64,000 bases of DNA from CAXBCP01 sp963974055 (GTDB taxonomy: Bacteria; Pseudomonadota; Alphaproteobacteria; MPNO01; UBA830), in the NCBI GenBank assembly GCA_963974055.1, contig CAXBCP010000014.1, positions 1 to 64,000 on the forward strand. The letters are read 5' to 3'. Below the pieces are notes generated by a model. It had not been told where the DNA came from. It worked only from the letters and a program-made list of their open reading frames with translations, and did no database searches. Both the position numbers and the translations under genes were made by a program. Shown here piece after piece: positions 49,516 through 59,806 of the stretch. How positions within the stretch are numbered: position 1 is the stretch's first letter; each line of letters starts with the position of its first letter.

Positions 49516-50820
49516 ATGACCGATAACTATTCAGACTTGGCGCATGACAGCCGGGTACACCGCCGCGTCTATACCGATACCGATGTGTTCGCCGCCGAAA
49601 TGGAACGGGTATTCAGCCATGCATGGCTTTATGTCGCCCATGAAAGCCAGGTCGCGGACGCAGGCGACTTCGTCGCCGCTCATATCGGCAACCGTCCGGT
49701 TATCGTTGCCCGGCATAGCGATGGCGAAATACACGCCTTCGCAAACCGCTGTACGCATCGCGGTATGAAGGTCTGCGCGGCGCGGCGCGGATCCAGGAAA
49801 CGCTTTATCTGTCCCTATCACGGATGGGCCTTTTCGACCGATGGCTCCCTGATCGGTATTCCCCATGGCAAGGGGTATAACGGCAAGCTCGATCCGAAAG
49901 ACCCTGCCCTCGCGCTCGACCACGTCGCCCGAATCGAAAGTTACCGGGGTTTCATATTCGCAAGCGCAGCGGCCGAAGGACCCTCGCTTGTCGACTATCT
50001 CGGCCCGATGACCCGGGCGATCGACAACATGGTGGACCGCGCGCCGGCGGGCGAGATCGAGATGGCCGGCGGCGGGTTCCGCCAGAAATACGCCGGCAAC
50101 TGGAAACTCCACATGGAGAACGCGAACGACCTGATGCACGCGTCCATCGTTCACGCATCGTCGGTCGATAGCGCCCAGGCTGTCGCCAACGACCTGGAAG
50201 CAGGCGCCGAAGATCACGCACTGCAGATGTTCAAAGGCAACGGACTGCCGCTCGAAGCAATGGACCAGGTGGAGATTCACGGATTTCCGGGCGGACACTC
50301 GTATATGGGCGGGTTCTACAAGGAAGGGCCGATCACCCAGGAAACCCGTGAAGACCCGGCGAATTTGGCCTATCGCGCTGCGATGATCGACGCCTATGGA
50401 GAAAACCGGGCCGAAGACATCATGGGATGGGATACGTTCAATCACCTGATCTATCCCAACCTGATTCTCAACCCGAAACACCAGCAGATGCGGGTTCTCC
50501 AGCCGGTCAGCGTCGACAGTACGATCGTGCACTCCGCCTGTTTCCGCCTGAAGGGCGCGCCGGAGGAACTCTATCGGCGCAGCATCCGTTTCCTCAGCGC
50601 ACTGAACTCCCCTGCCTCACAGATCACGACCGACGACATCGCGATGTTCAACAATATCCAGATTGCGCTGAATGAATCGGACAGCGAATGGATCGAGCTG
50701 TCCCGCGGCCTCGGAGACGACCGCCCCCATGACGACGGAGGCGATATCGGCGGAGTCGGCACCAGCGAACTTCCCCTGCGCGCCCAATATGCCGCCTGGC
50801 GGGAACTGATGAGCCACTAA
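49516..50820 (+). CDS. Rieske non-heme iron aromatic ring-hydroxylating oxygenase, alpha subunit
   Basis: A 434-residue oxygenase. The Rieske [2Fe-2S] site is formed by CTHRG and CPYHGWAF (about residues 77 and 95). The catalytic domain has NWKLHMENANDLMHASIVHA, which carries the Asp and two His around the mononuclear iron. It hydroxylates an aromatic or N-methyl substrate using electrons from a reductase; neither a beta subunit nor a reductase is adjacent. A VOC protein follows after 16 bp. The start has a weak ribosome binding site. The substrate cannot be read from sequence. Confidence 0.9.
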   Translation: MTDNYSDLAHDSRVHRRVYTDTDVFAAEMERVFSHAWLYVAHESQVADAGDFVAAHIGNRPVIVARHSDGEIHAFANRCTHRGMKVCAARRGSRKRFICPYHGWAFSTDGSLIGIPHGKGYNGKLDPKDPALALDHVARIESYRGFIFASAAAEGPSLVDYLGPMTRAIDNMVDRAPAGEIEMAGGGFRQKYAGNWKLHMENANDLMHASIVHASSVDSAQAVANDLEAGAEDHALQMFKGNGLPLEAMDQVEIHGFPGGHSYMGGFYKEGPITQETREDPANLAYRAAMIDAYGENRAEDIMGWDTFNHLIYPNLILNPKHQQMRVLQPVSVDSTIVHSACFRLKGAPEELYRRSIRFLSALNSPASQITTDDIAMFNNIQIALNESDSEWIELSRGLGDDRPHDDGGDIGGVGTSELPLRAQYAAWRELMSH

Positions 50821-50836
50821 CGGCGAAGGAAACAAG

Positions 50837-51280
50837 ATGCCTGCAATAGATCTTCATCACCTGGCCATAAAAACAGACGATGTCGATGCGACCGTCGCGT
50901 TCTGGAACGATATTATCGGATCCCGGTCTGTCGATCGGCCGGATTTCGGTTTCCCCGGTGCCTGGCTCCAGTTCGGCGAAACCATGCTTCACCTATATGG
51001 CGGGGATACGGCGAAAAATGCCGATAACGAATACGACCGCGGATCGGCGGCGATCGATCATGTCGCCCTGTCTGCCCGCGGATTCGACGAAATGCGCACC
51101 CTGCTTGTCGAAAAGAAGCTCCCCTGGCGCCAGATGAACATTCCGTCTTTCAATTTGTGGCAGTTATTCGTGCACGACCCCAACGGCGTTCTCGTGGAAC
51201 TCAATTTCGATGCGACCCTGGAACCGGAAGGAAGTGCCGGGCCGGACGATACAAACGTTTACGACCCGGGAAATTTTTAG
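50837..51280 (+). CDS. VOC family protein (glyoxalase/dioxygenase fold)
   Basis: A 147-residue protein with two beta-alpha-beta-beta-beta units. The N-terminal HHLAIKTDD and the later DHVALSARGFDEM and DPNGVLVELNFD give metal-binding His and Glu positions typical of glyoxalase/bleomycin-resistance/dioxygenase proteins. It starts 16 bp after the Rieske oxygenase behind AAGGA and is probably in the same operon. It could isomerise, cleave or epimerise the oxygenase product; the function is not assigned. Confidence 0.87.
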   Translation: MPAIDLHHLAIKTDDVDATVAFWNDIIGSRSVDRPDFGFPGAWLQFGETMLHLYGGDTAKNADNEYDRGSAAIDHVALSARGFDEMRTLLVEKKLPWRQMNIPSFNLWQLFVHDPNGVLVELNFDATLEPEGSAGPDDTNVYDPGNF

Positions 51281-51424
51281 CACTGCGCCCGCGACCCAAC
51301 AGAAAAACTCAGTGAAATCAGCGGCCTGATTGGCTACAGTCGACACCCGAGGTCGATATTTTGTCCCGCGGGCAGCGCCTGTCGCTTTCATAGGGGACGA
51401 TCGAATCTGGAGGGCGCCCGCGGC

Positions 51425-54400
51425 ATGCGGCTTCTAAGCAAGTTTCTGATCATTTCCATTACCGGGCTCGCGGCAGTAGTCGCCGTTTTACTCGCCGTGG
51501 GAATTGGCGTTATCGACAATGTCGTCTATGAGAACCACGCTAGGATACTGCGCACCGAGCTCGACTCACTCGAACAGCAGCTTAATGCCCGGCCCGCAAA
51601 AGCGGTAATTCCGCATAAGGACGTCCTGCGGCAACTGGAAGAGTTCGAACGCAGAACCGGCGATTTCTTTTTTGCGTACCGGCTCGACGGCGAACTGATT
51701 TACCCTGAAACGTCCGCCCTCCCTCAGTTCAGTGCGGCCACAGCCGGCAGAATGATCGAAGAACGCACGGGAAGCGGCTGGATAGCGGCTGGCGAGTTTG
51801 CATATCTCGCAAGATTTGTCGTCCTCGCCGACCGCGATCTGATGGTGGGCGTCCGGGTCCCTGAAACGACCGTCTATGCCGGCCGCGCGCGATACGTACT
51901 CGCCGTTAGCGGCGTGGCGTTGCTTACGCTCATCTCAGGGTCGATCATCGCATTTTTCCTAGGGCGCGCGCTCACCGGACGCATTGGCGTTACCCTCGAG
52001 GCACTGGATGCAGTCGGTGCCGGAGAGTTCGGCATTCAAATTCCGGACACCGGCGGGCGGGACGAACTTTCAGAAATTCAGCGCCGGATCAACGACCTGT
52101 CGGATTCGTTCGCCCGACGGGCGACGGAGCGTGAGGCTGCCACCAAATGGCTCGAAGAGAACGAAAAAAGATTCCGTGACTTTGCCGCAACCGCATCCGA
52201 TGCGTTCTGGGAAACGGATTCCGACCACCGCTATACGTTCTTCGTAAATCCCGGTCACGAGTTCGGTAATTTCCAGAACGATCAAAGTATCATCGGGACT
52301 GTCCGCGGGGAGTATTTCGACAAAAAAGACTTTTTCACAGGTGACTGGGAACAGCACCTCAGGGATCTCGATGCACACCGGGTCATCCGGAATTTCGAGT
52401 TCTCCGGCCAGTATCCCGACGGCAATATATTTCACCGGACATCCAATGCCGTCCCGATCTTCGATTCTGACGGCGCTTTCAAAGGATACCGCGGCACCAC
52501 CACTGACATTACCGACCGTATCGAAACCCAGCAGAAGTTTCACAACCTCGTCGCGAACCTGCCGGCCATGGTTTTCCAGCGCCTGTTATACCCGGACGAC
52601 CGTATTGAGTTCTCTCATCTCAGCGGGTCTTCCGCGCACTGGCTGCGAAGCAAGGAGATCGAACAGGATCTTGCGGCGTGGCGCACCGGCAACCTTGCTC
52701 ATCCCGATGACCGGGAAGAGCTCAGAAAAGTCATTCTCGAAAACGCCCGCGCCGGAAAAGCCTTTTCTACCGAATTCCGGACGATCGCACCCGACGGCAA
52801 GATCTTCTGGCTCAGAACGGTATGCGCCGCCGCTACGACAAGACAGGACGGCGTCATTGTTCAGGATGGCGTTGTTTTCGACATTACCGACATCAAGAAC
52901 GCCAAGGACGAAGCGCAGCAGTCGGAACGCCGGCTCACCGAATTCGCCATCTCCGCATCTGACACGTTATGGGAAAGCGATACCGAGCACCGAATGACCT
53001 GGATGTCAGACCCGGAGACGACAGAAAACAGATACCCGGATACCAAGGTTATGATAGGTCTCAGGCGGTGGGAATTTCCGGGTGCCGCACCACGGAACGA
53101 CCCGTCCTGGGCCCCGCTGATTAGCGCGCTCGAAAACCGCCAGCCGTTCCGCGAGTTCGAATTCGAGGTCCAGCTCGAAAACGGACAGAATGTTGTCCGG
53201 CGGATAAGCGGCCGCCCGATATTCAACGATGACGGCGAATTCGCCGGGTATCGCGGTATTTCCTCGGATATTACAAACAGAGTTCTGAAAGACCGCGACG
53301 CCCGGGAAACCCAGCAGCGGCTGATCGATGCCATTGAAGCGTCGGACCAGGGTATTGTCCTGTTCGGCGCCGATGACCGCCTGATTTTCGCGAACCGCTT
53401 CGCCTTGGACATCAGCCCTGAAATGTCCGAGGTTTTCATACCCGGTGAAAAATACGAGGACTTGGTGAGAACGGCAGCCCGCAACGGCAATTTTCCCGAT
53501 GCCGGCGAAGACGAAGAAGGGTGGGTTCAGCGGCGTCTGGCCTATCACAAGGCGCCTTCCGGCCCCTTCACGAATATCAAAATAGGCAACCGCTATATCG
53601 AAATTCGCGAAGAACGCCTGCCGAACGGCGGATGGATCATCCGGCAAACGGATGTGACCGACCAGTCCCTCGCCCAACAGGCTTTGCGCGAAAGCGAAGA
53701 GCGGTTCCGGGATTTCGCGGAATCATCGTCCGACTGGATGTGGGAAATGGACGCCGATTTCCGGTTCACCTCCGCGACCAGTGGCGCCGAGGGAAGCGAA
53801 TTTCTGACGCCCGAAGCCTTTATCGGTCGTACGCGCTGGGAAGCGATGGGGATCGATGTCGAAAACGATGACAACTGGTGCAATCACATCGAGGACTTGA
53901 TTGCCCATCGGCCTTTCCGCGATTTCCGATACAGTCGGGTTAGTCCGAACGGCAGAACGCTGCACCGCAGCGCGAGCGGTGTTCCCTATTACAGTTCCCT
54001 CGATGGATCGTTCAAGGGATATCGCGGCACGACCACCGATATTACCGACCAGGTCGAAGCCGAGCAGAGATACCGCAATCTTATCGAACAGTCCCCGACC
54101 CCGATGATCGTCAATGACGGCCATACGATCGCGTATCTGAATCCGGCCGCAATTGAAATGTACGGCGCAAACTCCGCTGACGACATTATCGGCAAATCGG
54201 TATTCGAATACATTCACCCCGATGAACGGTTGGAGTTCAGCGCCCGGATTTCAAGCATCATGGACAATGGCGAAGTCACCCCGGTGGTGGAACGTCGCCG
54301 GGTACGGATCGACGGTTCCGAAATCATCGTAATGGTCCGCGGCGTACCTGTAATGTGGGATGGCAAACGGGCCGCGCTTGGGGCCCTGATAGATATTACC

Positions 54401-57064
54401 GACCGCGTGCAGGCAGAACGGCAGTATCGAGAATTGATCGAAAACGCGCCGATGGCATTGTCTGTCGATGATGGAGAACGGTTCATATTCGTGAATCAGG
54501 CATTCGCAGATATGTTCGGAAAAGGCCACCCCGATGAAATCATCGGGCGTGAAATCGTTGAAATGGCGCACCCGGACGAAGTAAACAATTTCCGCGACCG
54601 CGTCCGCGCGGTCTCGCATTATCGTCGGACGCTTCCGATTTCGCAGATCCAGCGCCGGCGGTTCGACGGCAGCACCCTTACCGCGCTCAGCCGGGGAGTG
54701 CCCATTGTATGGGAAGGAAAGCCGGCGACGTTGGGCATTCAGCTCGATATATCGGAGCGGATAAAAGCCCAGCAGGCCCTTGAAGAAAGCGAGGAACGGT
54801 TCAGAAGTCTTGTCGAGGGTTCCCGGCAGGGTGTCCTAATTCATGTCGATTTTACGCCTGTTTTTGTCAATGCGACGCTCGCGAAAATGTTCGGTTACAC
54901 ATCTGAAGCGGATATTCTCTCCCTGTCATCTGTCCTGGACCTCGTCGCGCCGGAAGCGCGCGAACAATGGCGCAGCAACCGGTTGGCACGGCTTTCGGGG
55001 ATGGAAATCGACGACGATTACGAATTTCCCGGGCTCCGGAAAGACGGCAGCCGGATCTGGGTTCATATTACCGTGCGCCTCGTGAACTGGCAGAATCGCA
55101 CAGCGATCCAGGGCACGATGATCGTTGTCACCCGGCGACGCGAAGCCGAAGAACGAATCAGGGAAAGCGAGGAACGTTTCCGGCTCCTCACGAGCACATC
55201 GCCGGTCGGTATTTTCGTGACCGATGCGCAAGGCAATTGCGAATACATAAATGAAGCCTATGAAAAAATGTCCGGGCTCTCCATCGGCCAGGCAACCGGG
55301 AAGGGCTGGGCGGCGGCGATCCACCCCGACGACAAGGATCGTGTGTTCGAAGAATGGTATGCCGGCGTTCAGACAGAAGGACCGATCCGTACAGAATTCC
55401 GGTTTCAGCGTCCGGACGGCAAGATCGTATGGGCAATCGCTCAGGCCGTCGCACAACGCGACGCAAATGGCATGTTGGTCAAGTATATCGGGGCGATCAC
55501 GGATGTAACCGGACGGGTACGTGCGGAGCTTGCCCGCAAAAACAGCGACGAGCGCTTCAGAACCCTGACCATGCTTTCTCCCGTGGGCGTCTTCCTGACC
55601 GACGAAAACGGCCGTGTTGAATACGTAAACGATGCGCTCGCAAAGATGCTGAACATGCGGCCGGAGGACGCTTTGGGAAACGACTGGATATCAGGGATAC
55701 ATCCCGAAGACCGCGAACAGTTTCTCAATGCTTGGCAACGTGCCTACGCCTCGAAAGGAAACCTCGAGATGGAACTGCGCATGAACCGACGCGACGAAAC
55801 CGTCAAATGGGTTTTGGTTCAGGCAAGTCCGCTGAGCGCCGGTATCCATCTCGGCGAGAGCCCCGGCGGTTATATCGGCGCGGTGACGGATATTACCGAA
55901 CGCCGCTTTGCCGAAGAGCAATTGCGGCAGGTCCACAAGATGGACGCCATCGGACAACTTACCGGTGGCATCGCGCACGATTTCAACAATCTTCTTGCGA
56001 TCGTTCAGGGCAACCTCGAATTGCTGCGCGAGCGTGCACCGGATGACGGACGCCTGACCGGGTTGATCAATGCGGCGCACGGTGCCGCACGGCGCGGCGC
56101 CACGCTCAACCAACGGCTTCTCGCATTTGCCCGGCGTCAACCGCTTGCACCGAGCCTTTGCAATATCAACGAAGTCGTCAGTGATATGGCCGGGCTGTTC
56201 GCCAGGACACTGGGCGACAACGTGGAACTGAGAACGCAGTTCGCCGAAGGCCTTTGGCGGGCAAATATCGATCCGAACGGTTTGGAGACAGCCGTCCTCA
56301 ATCTTGCGATCAACGCACGCGATGCCATGCCGGATGGCGGCGCCCTTATCATCACGACGGCTAACCGCACCTACGGACCGAACAACGCCGCGCCGGATCC
56401 CGATATGCCGGACGGCGAGTACGTTCTGCTGCGCGTAACGGATTCCGGGACCGGCATGGACGACGAAACGCTCAGAAAAGCTTTCGATCCGTTCTACACG
56501 ACCAAAGGCATGGGAAAAGGCAGCGGGCTTGGCCTCAGCATGGTCTACGGTTTTGCCAGGCAATCGGGCGGAACCGCGATTGTGGAAAGCGCGCTCGGAC
56601 AGGGAACCGCAATATCGCTGCTCTTCCCGCGAATCGACGCAGCGTTCCCCAGCCAAACGCCCCGGTCGGTGGTATCCGTCCCCGAAGGCGGCGGCGAGAA
56701 AATTCTGATTGTCGAAGACGATCTTGACGTTCGCGATATGGCGGTCGGGATGTTCGAATCCCTTAACTACAAGACACTGATCGCGGCGTCTGCGGAAGAA
56801 GCCCTGTCTGTGCTCGACCGCGATGACGGAATCGAATTGCTGTTTACCGATGTCATGCTGGGAACGGGCGACAATGGTCCCGAACTCGCCAAGAAAGCCC
56901 GTCAGGGGCGTCCCGGACTGCGTATTCTGTTTGCCTCGGGCTATGCGACGGACGATTTCGGAGACGGCGCCCCGCTACAAATGGGCGCCCTGCTGAACAA
57001 GCCCTACGACCGCGCGGACCTTGCCCGCGCCGTCCGGGCGGCGCTTGAAACCGGCCGTGCCTGA
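51425..57064 (+). CDS. Hybrid sensor histidine kinase with about ten PAS domains and a receiver
   Basis: A 1879-residue membrane sensor. Two membrane segments (about 7-30 and 157-181) enclose a periplasmic sensor of roughly 125 residues; a HAMP region follows to about 235. Then come about ten PAS domains, each ending in a TDITDR-like closing strand, between residues about 245 and 1505. The kinase core has His1518 in GGIAHDFNN, an N-box NLAINARDAMPDGG near 1630, and GKGSGLGLSMVYG. The C-terminal receiver has its acceptor Asp1809 in LLFTDVMLG. It would phosphorylate its own receiver. No response regulator is adjacent. GGAGGG precedes the ATG. The input ligand is unknown. Confidence 0.93.
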   Translation: MRLLSKFLIISITGLAAVVAVLLAVGIGVIDNVVYENHARILRTELDSLEQQLNARPAKAVIPHKDVLRQLEEFERRTGDFFFAYRLDGELIYPETSALPQFSAATAGRMIEERTGSGWIAAGEFAYLARFVVLADRDLMVGVRVPETTVYAGRARYVLAVSGVALLTLISGSIIAFFLGRALTGRIGVTLEALDAVGAGEFGIQIPDTGGRDELSEIQRRINDLSDSFARRATEREAATKWLEENEKRFRDFAATASDAFWETDSDHRYTFFVNPGHEFGNFQNDQSIIGTVRGEYFDKKDFFTGDWEQHLRDLDAHRVIRNFEFSGQYPDGNIFHRTSNAVPIFDSDGAFKGYRGTTTDITDRIETQQKFHNLVANLPAMVFQRLLYPDDRIEFSHLSGSSAHWLRSKEIEQDLAAWRTGNLAHPDDREELRKVILENARAGKAFSTEFRTIAPDGKIFWLRTVCAAATTRQDGVIVQDGVVFDITDIKNAKDEAQQSERRLTEFAISASDTLWESDTEHRMTWMSDPETTENRYPDTKVMIGLRRWEFPGAAPRNDPSWAPLISALENRQPFREFEFEVQLENGQNVVRRISGRPIFNDDGEFAGYRGISSDITNRVLKDRDARETQQRLIDAIEASDQGIVLFGADDRLIFANRFALDISPEMSEVFIPGEKYEDLVRTAARNGNFPDAGEDEEGWVQRRLAYHKAPSGPFTNIKIGNRYIEIREERLPNGGWIIRQTDVTDQSLAQQALRESEERFRDFAESSSDWMWEMDADFRFTSATSGAEGSEFLTPEAFIGRTRWEAMGIDVENDDNWCNHIEDLIAHRPFRDFRYSRVSPNGRTLHRSASGVPYYSSLDGSFKGYRGTTTDITDQVEAEQRYRNLIEQSPTPMIVNDGHTIAYLNPAAIEMYGANSADDIIGKSVFEYIHPDERLEFSARISSIMDNGEVTPVVERRRVRIDGSEIIVMVRGVPVMWDGKRAALGALIDITDRVQAERQYRELIENAPMALSVDDGERFIFVNQAFADMFGKGHPDEIIGREIVEMAHPDEVNNFRDRVRAVSHYRRTLPISQIQRRRFDGSTLTALSRGVPIVWEGKPATLGIQLDISERIKAQQALEESEERFRSLVEGSRQGVLIHVDFTPVFVNATLAKMFGYTSEADILSLSSVLDLVAPEAREQWRSNRLARLSGMEIDDDYEFPGLRKDGSRIWVHITVRLVNWQNRTAIQGTMIVVTRRREAEERIRESEERFRLLTSTSPVGIFVTDAQGNCEYINEAYEKMSGLSIGQATGKGWAAAIHPDDKDRVFEEWYAGVQTEGPIRTEFRFQRPDGKIVWAIAQAVAQRDANGMLVKYIGAITDVTGRVRAELARKNSDERFRTLTMLSPVGVFLTDENGRVEYVNDALAKMLNMRPEDALGNDWISGIHPEDREQFLNAWQRAYASKGNLEMELRMNRRDETVKWVLVQASPLSAGIHLGESPGGYIGAVTDITERRFAEEQLRQVHKMDAIGQLTGGIAHDFNNLLAIVQGNLELLRERAPDDGRLTGLINAAHGAARRGATLNQRLLAFARRQPLAPSLCNINEVVSDMAGLFARTLGDNVELRTQFAEGLWRANIDPNGLETAVLNLAINARDAMPDGGALIITTANRTYGPNNAAPDPDMPDGEYVLLRVTDSGTGMDDETLRKAFDPFYTTKGMGKGSGLGLSMVYGFARQSGGTAIVESALGQGTAISLLFPRIDAAFPSQTPRSVVSVPEGGGEKILIVEDDLDVRDMAVGMFESLNYKTLIAASAEEALSVLDRDDGIELLFTDVMLGTGDNGPELAKKARQGRPGLRILFASGYATDDFGDGAPLQMGALLNKPYDRADLARAVRAALETGRA

Positions 57065-57141
57065 TACCGCTTCGGTTTCGAAAATGTTCTTTCCGGAACA
57101 GGCGACCTTCAGGCCTCAATCGATAAAGGGGCCCGCCGTGT

Positions 57142-58122
57142 TTATATCGTCAACACCGACGACCCCGTCGTGCGGCGTCCGGCCAGATCCGCATGGGCGG
57201 CAGAGACATCCGCAAGCGGATATCGCTGGTTTATCTCGACCTTGAGAGTACCGTCGGCGATCAGCCCGAACAGCGCGTCGGCATTCCGCCCGCGTTCCGC
57301 CGGGTCGCTGATGAAATTCCCGAGACCGCCACAGGCGATCGACCCCGAAAGGGGGCGCAGGACACGCAGGTCCACGGGCGCGATCGGTCCCGATGCGACG
57401 CCGTAGCTCACCATTCGTCCGCGCTCCGCGATGCAGCCCAGGCCTTTCTCGAAGGTGTCTTTGCCGATGGCGTCATAGACAACATCGACGCCCCTCCCAT
57501 CCGTTATTTCCCTGACCTTTTCGACGAAATCATCGCGCGTGTACACGATCGGATGATCGCAGCCGTGGGCCGCTGCGTAATCCGCTTTTTCATCGTTCCC
57601 CACCGTTCCGATAACGGTTGCGCCGATATGCTTTGCCCATTGGCAAAGCAACAGGCCAACCCCGCCGGCCGCGGCCTGGACAAGAACGGTCTGCCCTGAT
57701 TCCAGCTTCCACGATTCATGCAGCAGGTAATGCGCCGTCAGTCCCTGCAGCGTCGCTGCCGCCGCAATCTCATCCGGCGTATGGTCGGCCAGACGTATCA
57801 GGCGGTCGGCCGCAATCACCATTTTTTCGGAATAGGCGCCGACCGTCATGCAATGGGACACCCGGTCGCCCGGTTTGAATCCTGTCACGCCGTCGCCCAC
57901 CGCTTCGACCTCGCCGGCGGCTTCCATGCCGATCACCGCCGGCAGGGCGGGAAGCGGATAGGTCCCTGCCCTGTGATTGATATCTATAAAATTCAGCCCG
58001 GCGACGGAATGCCTTAACAACACCTCTCCCGGCCCGGGATCGGCGATTTCGACATCCTCCCATTTCATGACCTCCGGCCCGCCGGTTTCATGAATACGGA
58101 TTGCTTTTGCGGTCAAAGGCAT
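57142..58122 (-). CDS. NADPH:quinone oxidoreductase-like (zinc-free MDR family)
   Basis: A 326-residue medium-chain dehydrogenase/reductase of the QOR branch. The N-terminal catalytic domain (AIRIHETGGPEVMKWEDVEI) lacks the zinc-binding Cys set. The Rossmann part shows TVLVQAAAGGVGLLLCQWAKHIGATVIGTV. It reduces quinones or enones with NADPH. It is convergent with the hybrid kinase. The tartrate-dehydratase-like gene lies 59 bp upstream in the same direction, so the two may be co-expressed. Confidence 0.9.
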   Translation of the reverse strand: MPLTAKAIRIHETGGPEVMKWEDVEIADPGPGEVLLRHSVAGLNFIDINHRAGTYPLPALPAVIGMEAAGEVEAVGDGVTGFKPGDRVSHCMTVGAYSEKMVIAADRLIRLADHTPDEIAAAATLQGLTAHYLLHESWKLESGQTVLVQAAAGGVGLLLCQWAKHIGATVIGTVGNDEKADYAAAHGCDHPIVYTRDDFVEKVREITDGRGVDVVYDAIGKDTFEKGLGCIAERGRMVSYGVASGPIAPVDLRVLRPLSGSIACGGLGNFISDPAERGRNADALFGLIADGTLKVEINQRYPLADVSAAHADLAGRRTTGSSVLTI

Positions 58123-58181
58123 TCTTTCGCTCCTATTTCCCGATCGGGATAATTACTCCAAAATCCGCTGCTAATCGACCG

Positions 58182-59336
58182 TCAAAGGGTATTGAGAACG
58201 GCCCACAGCTTTGGATGTCTCTCAAAACCCGCGCCAGGAGCATCAGGCAGTGTTGCAAAGCCACCCTCCACAACAACGCCGTCCTGCAATCCACCCAGGA
58301 TAAAATCGGGCCGCGCCGCGATTTCATGGGCGCCGAGTTCCATTCCGGCGACCGCGTGAAATGCCGGCAGATGCCCGGCATGGGGCACCATCTGCGACCT
58401 GGGCCATGCGCCAGCTTCGGCAAGCCTGACGATATTGGCGAACTCCACGATTCCATATGACAACGCGGGGTCGACCTGGATGAAATCGCGGTCGCTCCGC
58501 AGCCCGCCATAGCGCATCAGGTTATAGGTCTCCGACATCGAAAAAAGGTTTTCGCCGGTCGCGATCGGGCCGTCGTAATATCCGGCCAGTGCCGTCAACA
58601 GTTCGAAATCATGCGGATGACCGGGCTCTTCGATCCAGGCAAGCCCGTAGGGAGCGTACGCGTCCGCCATTTCCTGCGTATCGCCCGATGTCGAGCACAT
58701 ACAGTTCACATCGACAGCCAGACGGTTTCCATCGTCGCCCAGAAGCGGCAGAACGGCTTCGATACGCGCGCGATCGTCGGCCAGCCCGCCCTGCCCGCAC
58801 TTGATCTTGACCCGCTCGTAGCCCTGGTCGAGATAACCTTTTATCTCGTCCTGCAGACCCGTCAGGTCGCCATCGGGGTAATAATGCCCTCCGGTCGCAT
58901 AGACCGGCACCCGGTCATGGGCCCGGTCGCCGTTGTACCGTTCGGACAAAAGCCGCCAGAGGGGAATTTCCTCGATCTTTGCAGCCGCATCCCACAGCGC
59001 CATGTCGAGCACGCCGACGGCACCGGCGCGGTCCCCGTCCCCGCCCGGCTTTTCGTTAGCCATCATAGCCGCCCAGCCCCGGACGGGATCAAGACCGCCA
59101 TCGGCGCCCGTCATGTCCCCGGCCGCCAACAGGCGCGGGGCGAAACGTTCGGCGATAAGGCCGCTTTGGGCGTAGCGGCCAACGGACGAAAACCCGTACC
59201 CGGTAATCGTCCCCTTTTCGCCGGCATCGATATCGATTGCAACCGCCGACGCCGTCATCTGAAGAAAGCTGATCGCGGCGTTGGACATGGGGGCTGCGAG
59301 GGAAACCGGCTTCTCGCGAATGTCTGTAATGCGCAT
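58182..59336 (-). CDS. D-tartrate dehydratase-like enolase superfamily protein
   Basis: A 384-residue mandelate racemase-type enzyme. The active-site Lys pair is in RVKIKCG, metal ligands in AVDVNC, WIEEP and ATGENL, and the catalytic His in VPHAGH. The order and phrases (GYGFSSVGRYAQSGLIAERF, AAMMANEKPGGDGDRAGAVGVLDMALWDAAAKI, ATGENLFS) closely follow the Bradyrhizobium D(-)-tartrate dehydratase type. Such enzymes remove water from hydroxy acids to give oxaloacetate-like products. The substrate could be another acid sugar. It is divergent from the VOC gene at 59402. Confidence 0.87.
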   Translation of the reverse strand: MRITDIREKPVSLAAPMSNAAISFLQMTASAVAIDIDAGEKGTITGYGFSSVGRYAQSGLIAERFAPRLLAAGDMTGADGGLDPVRGWAAMMANEKPGGDGDRAGAVGVLDMALWDAAAKIEEIPLWRLLSERYNGDRAHDRVPVYATGGHYYPDGDLTGLQDEIKGYLDQGYERVKIKCGQGGLADDRARIEAVLPLLGDDGNRLAVDVNCMCSTSGDTQEMADAYAPYGLAWIEEPGHPHDFELLTALAGYYDGPIATGENLFSMSETYNLMRYGGLRSDRDFIQVDPALSYGIVEFANIVRLAEAGAWPRSQMVPHAGHLPAFHAVAGMELGAHEIAARPDFILGGLQDGVVVEGGFATLPDAPGAGFERHPKLWAVLNTL

Positions 59337-59401
59337 GTGGACAGCTTATTCAGATAGCCGCACAATGCCAGACTGAAACGACGCGAAACGGGGAATTGAC
59401 G

Positions 59402-59806
59402 ATGGCCAAACTGCGACATATCGCCATGCAGGTGCCAAACCTGCAGGAATCCGCTGCCTATTACGAAAAGCTGTTCGAGCTCGATCGCGTTTGCGACGTC
59501 GAAAGCGAGTACGGCAATGCGGTGATGTTGTCGGACGGCACGATGAACCTGACGTTGCTGCATTTCCCGGAAGGAACCAAAGGCGGAAAGAACGGGCCGG
59601 ACTGGGCCGGGCTGCATCACATGGGCTTTGTGGTCGACGACAAGATAGCGGCCGGCGAAAAGGCAGTCGAACTGGGCGGCGAGTTCTTCATGGAACTGCC
59701 GGACGATATTCCCGGTGTCGACGCCGAGACCAAATACAAGGACCCGAACGGACTGGTTTTCGACATCTCGGACCATGACTGGACCCAGAGCGACCGGAAG
59801 CAGTGA
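59402..59806 (+). CDS. VOC family protein, lactoylglutathione lyase-like
   Basis: A 134-residue glyoxalase-fold protein. RHIAMQVPNLQESAAYYEKLF is the typical first unit, and GLHHMGFVVDD with KYKDPNGLVFDISDHDW the second, with metal-binding His/Glu positions. ATG at 59402 follows GGGGA; a TTG at 59396 is the alternative. Its stop codon overlaps the GTG start of the next gene. The partner and substrate are unknown; it is not a classical GloA by length alone. Confidence 0.85.
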   Translation: MAKLRHIAMQVPNLQESAAYYEKLFELDRVCDVESEYGNAVMLSDGTMNLTLLHFPEGTKGGKNGPDWAGLHHMGFVVDDKIAAGEKAVELGGEFFMELPDDIPGVDAETKYKDPNGLVFDISDHDWTQSDRKQ

